From: Schlesneria sp.
GTDB taxonomy: Bacteria; Planctomycetota; Planctomycetia; Planctomycetales; Planctomycetaceae
Assembly: GCA_028291515.1 (NCBI GenBank)
Contig: JAQGHU010000001.1
Span: 1 to 64,000, forward strand
Reading direction: 5' to 3'
Length of the DNA: 64,000 bases
In this document: piece by piece, positions 62,635 to 64,000 of the stretch
Layout of the letters: every line of letters starts with the position of its first letter
How positions within the stretch are numbered: the stretch's first letter is position 1
The notes under the pieces: generated by a model
Database searches by the model: none
What the model saw: only the letters and a program-made list of their open reading frames with translations
What the model was told of the DNA's origin: nothing
Program-made: the position numbers and the translations under genes

Positions 62635-62969
62635 GGGTCCCTCCGTCAAGAAACTGGATCAGGCTCAAATATCAGTATGCTAAATAGTTGCCTGCACGAA
62701 CCGTACTCTGATCGAAGCCTGATTTCAACCTGTTGTGAATCCCGGCACTCTCTGATATCCGCCAATCAGATGAAACAACGACGAGCTCAAGTCTGGCTTC
62801 GGAAAGTGGCAGCCTCCAGATCTTGGCAAGTTCTTGCCTCTGGCATCAAGTTTCGCTAATCTGTTCGTCTGTCGTCAGGCGAAGAAATGAGTAGTCCTGC
62901 CGCACCGCCATGTAACCCTGCCCGTTTCCCGCCACCTTTGCCACGCCGACTCGAAGGGTACCGATTCCC
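62635..62969. other. intergenic region between divergent genes
   Basis: No gene-like frame is seen. It must contain promoters for the OB-fold lipoprotein (minus) and the DUF1549 gene (plus), but no clear motif stands out. Confidence 0.3.
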
Positions 62970-64000
62970 ATGAATCTGGTTCGTGATCTTTTGACGCTGT
63001 CCATCGGCCTGGCCTTGGCAACTCGCCTGCACGCTGCCGACCTGATCGCCCCCGAGTTACCAATCGAGCAAGCCGTCGATCACTACGTACAAACTCACCT
63101 GGCCGAGCGACAAGTTCATCCCGCCCCCCTGGCTGACGACGGCACACTCGTGCGACGAACGGTCCTGGACCTGCAAGGGCGAATCCCCACGATCGCTGAA
63201 GCTAAGAAGTACATCGAATCCACGGAGCCCGACAAACGCCTCAAACTTGTCGATAGCCTGTTGGCCTCGCCGGACTTTTCCTATCAGTTTCGCAATCAGC
63301 TCGACGATTTATTGATGTCTGGCCAGAAAGGGAATCAAAACGAATGGCGTGAGTATCTTCTAAAGTCCGTTCGACAGAATCGGACCTGGGATCAGATGTT
63401 TCGCGACATGCTGATCGGCAATGAAGAAGATCCCGAGACCAAAGCCGCGACGACCTTCGTCCGCGTCAGGGCTAAGGAACTCGACGAACTTACCAACGAA
63501 ACCAGCACCATCTTTTTCGGCGTCAACGTCAGTTGCGCCAAGTGCCACGATCACCCCCTGGTCGACGATTGGAAACAGGATCACTACTTCGGACTGGCTT
63601 CCTTCTTCCAGCGGACCTACGTCACCAAGAAGAACGTGGTTGCAGAGAAATTCACCGGCGAAGTCAAATTCAAAACGACCAAGGGCGAAGACAAAGTCGC
63701 TCGCCTGATGTTTCTCACGGGCACGACTGTCGAAGAACCGGTCATTGAGGTCAGCGCGGAGGATCGCAAAAAACAGGACGAGGAAGTCAAAAAGCAAACA
63801 CAGAATGACAAGGCCGGCCCTGCCCCGAAACCACCGTTCAGTCCGCGAGCCAAACTCGTCGAAATAGCTCTGCAATCTGGCAACGATCAGCTCTTCGCCC
63901 GAGCCATCGTCAATCGAGTCTGGGCCATGTTCCTGGGACGGGGACTTGTTCATCCTCTCGATCAAATGCACTCGGGAAATTCTGCGAGCCACCCCGAACT
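62970..64000 (+). CDS. DUF1549-type secreted protein, 5' part only
   Basis: The ATG at 62970 opens a signal peptide (ending Leu-His-Ala-Ala-Asp). The frame stays open for 343 codons to the window end. The DUF1549 pattern is clear: VRRTVLDLQGRIPTIAEAK, a DSLLASPDF block, a cytochrome-like CAKCHDHP motif (CxxCH) and the ARAIVNRVWAMFLGRGLVHP block. This large planctomycete family, usually followed by DUF1553, has been linked to polysaccharide use but has no settled function. The Lys/Asp-rich linker (about 268-286) is low complexity. The C-terminus is outside the window. Confidence 0.88.
   Translation, partial: MNLVRDLLTLSIGLALATRLHAADLIAPELPIEQAVDHYVQTHLAERQVHPAPLADDGTLVRRTVLDLQGRIPTIAEAKKYIESTEPDKRLKLVDSLLASPDFSYQFRNQLDDLLMSGQKGNQNEWREYLLKSVRQNRTWDQMFRDMLIGNEEDPETKAATTFVRVRAKELDELTNETSTIFFGVNVSCAKCHDHPLVDDWKQDHYFGLASFFQRTYVTKKNVVAEKFTGEVKFKTTKGEDKVARLMFLTGTTVEEPVIEVSAEDRKKQDEEVKKQTQNDKAGPAPKPPFSPRAKLVEIALQSGNDQLFARAIVNRVWAMFLGRGLVHPLDQMHSGNSASHPE

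Overview
The window looks like a chromosome segment of a planctomycete (Planctomycetaceae-like). The evidence is the gene families present: a DUF1559 pilin-like protein, a BBP7-type outer-membrane barrel, a DUF1549-type cytochrome-associated protein with CxxCH, ThuA-like and DUF1080 secreted proteins, a VCBS/ASPIC-type lipoprotein and many two-gene lipoprotein sets. Base composition is moderately GC-rich and genes are packed in short operons. No rRNA, intact tRNA or CRISPR array was seen.

Layout. 1-2160 is a degraded mobile-DNA zone: the start of an IS3-type orfA, a 3' half of tRNA-Pro(GGG), and the C-terminal part of a large serine recombinase. 2161-8009 is a probable metal-acquisition operon: secreted protein, COG0523 GTPase, CzcO-like flavoprotein, FeoB-like transporter and an unknown protein. 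Its promoter spacer is filled by a palindromic operator. 8038-10824, on the opposite strand, carries a His-rich lipoprotein, a YraQ-type permease and a small lipoprotein, probably a metal export module. 10878-15583 is a MoxR / transglutaminase-like / DUF58 operon.

15758-30834 is a complete Tad (Flp) pilus locus framed by two Fur-family regulators and ending with an ECF sigma factor. Three exact copies of TTGCA-N7-TGCAA were found by reading the window: before the metal operon, before cpaB and before the sigma gene. Near-exact copies lie before both fur genes. I infer one Fur/Zur-type regulon joining metal supply and pilus assembly.

30869-34106 holds imuA and a wrecked imuB-dnaE2 region. 34114-43030 holds ThuA, CsrA, an NMT1-like binding lipoprotein, DUF1559, small lipoprotein, VCBS, TPR and DUF1080 genes. 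43125-47130 has a BBP7 barrel and speA. 47103-52139 is a HlyD-ABC-two-permease exporter. 52688-60958 carries an MFS carrier, mannose-phosphate genes, a sarcosine-oxidase-like flavoprotein, an Ldh-fold protein, biotin ligase and msrA. 61024-64000 holds a large lipoprotein and the start of a DUF1549 protein.

Several genes look damaged or catalytically altered: dnaE2 (deletion plus frameshift), thuA (3' frameshift), the transglutaminase-like protein (Cys replaced by Asp) and the Ldh-like protein (both expected His missing). The two single-base frameshifts lie 1 kb apart and could be sequencing errors. All functional calls come from reading the sequence; no database search was possible.
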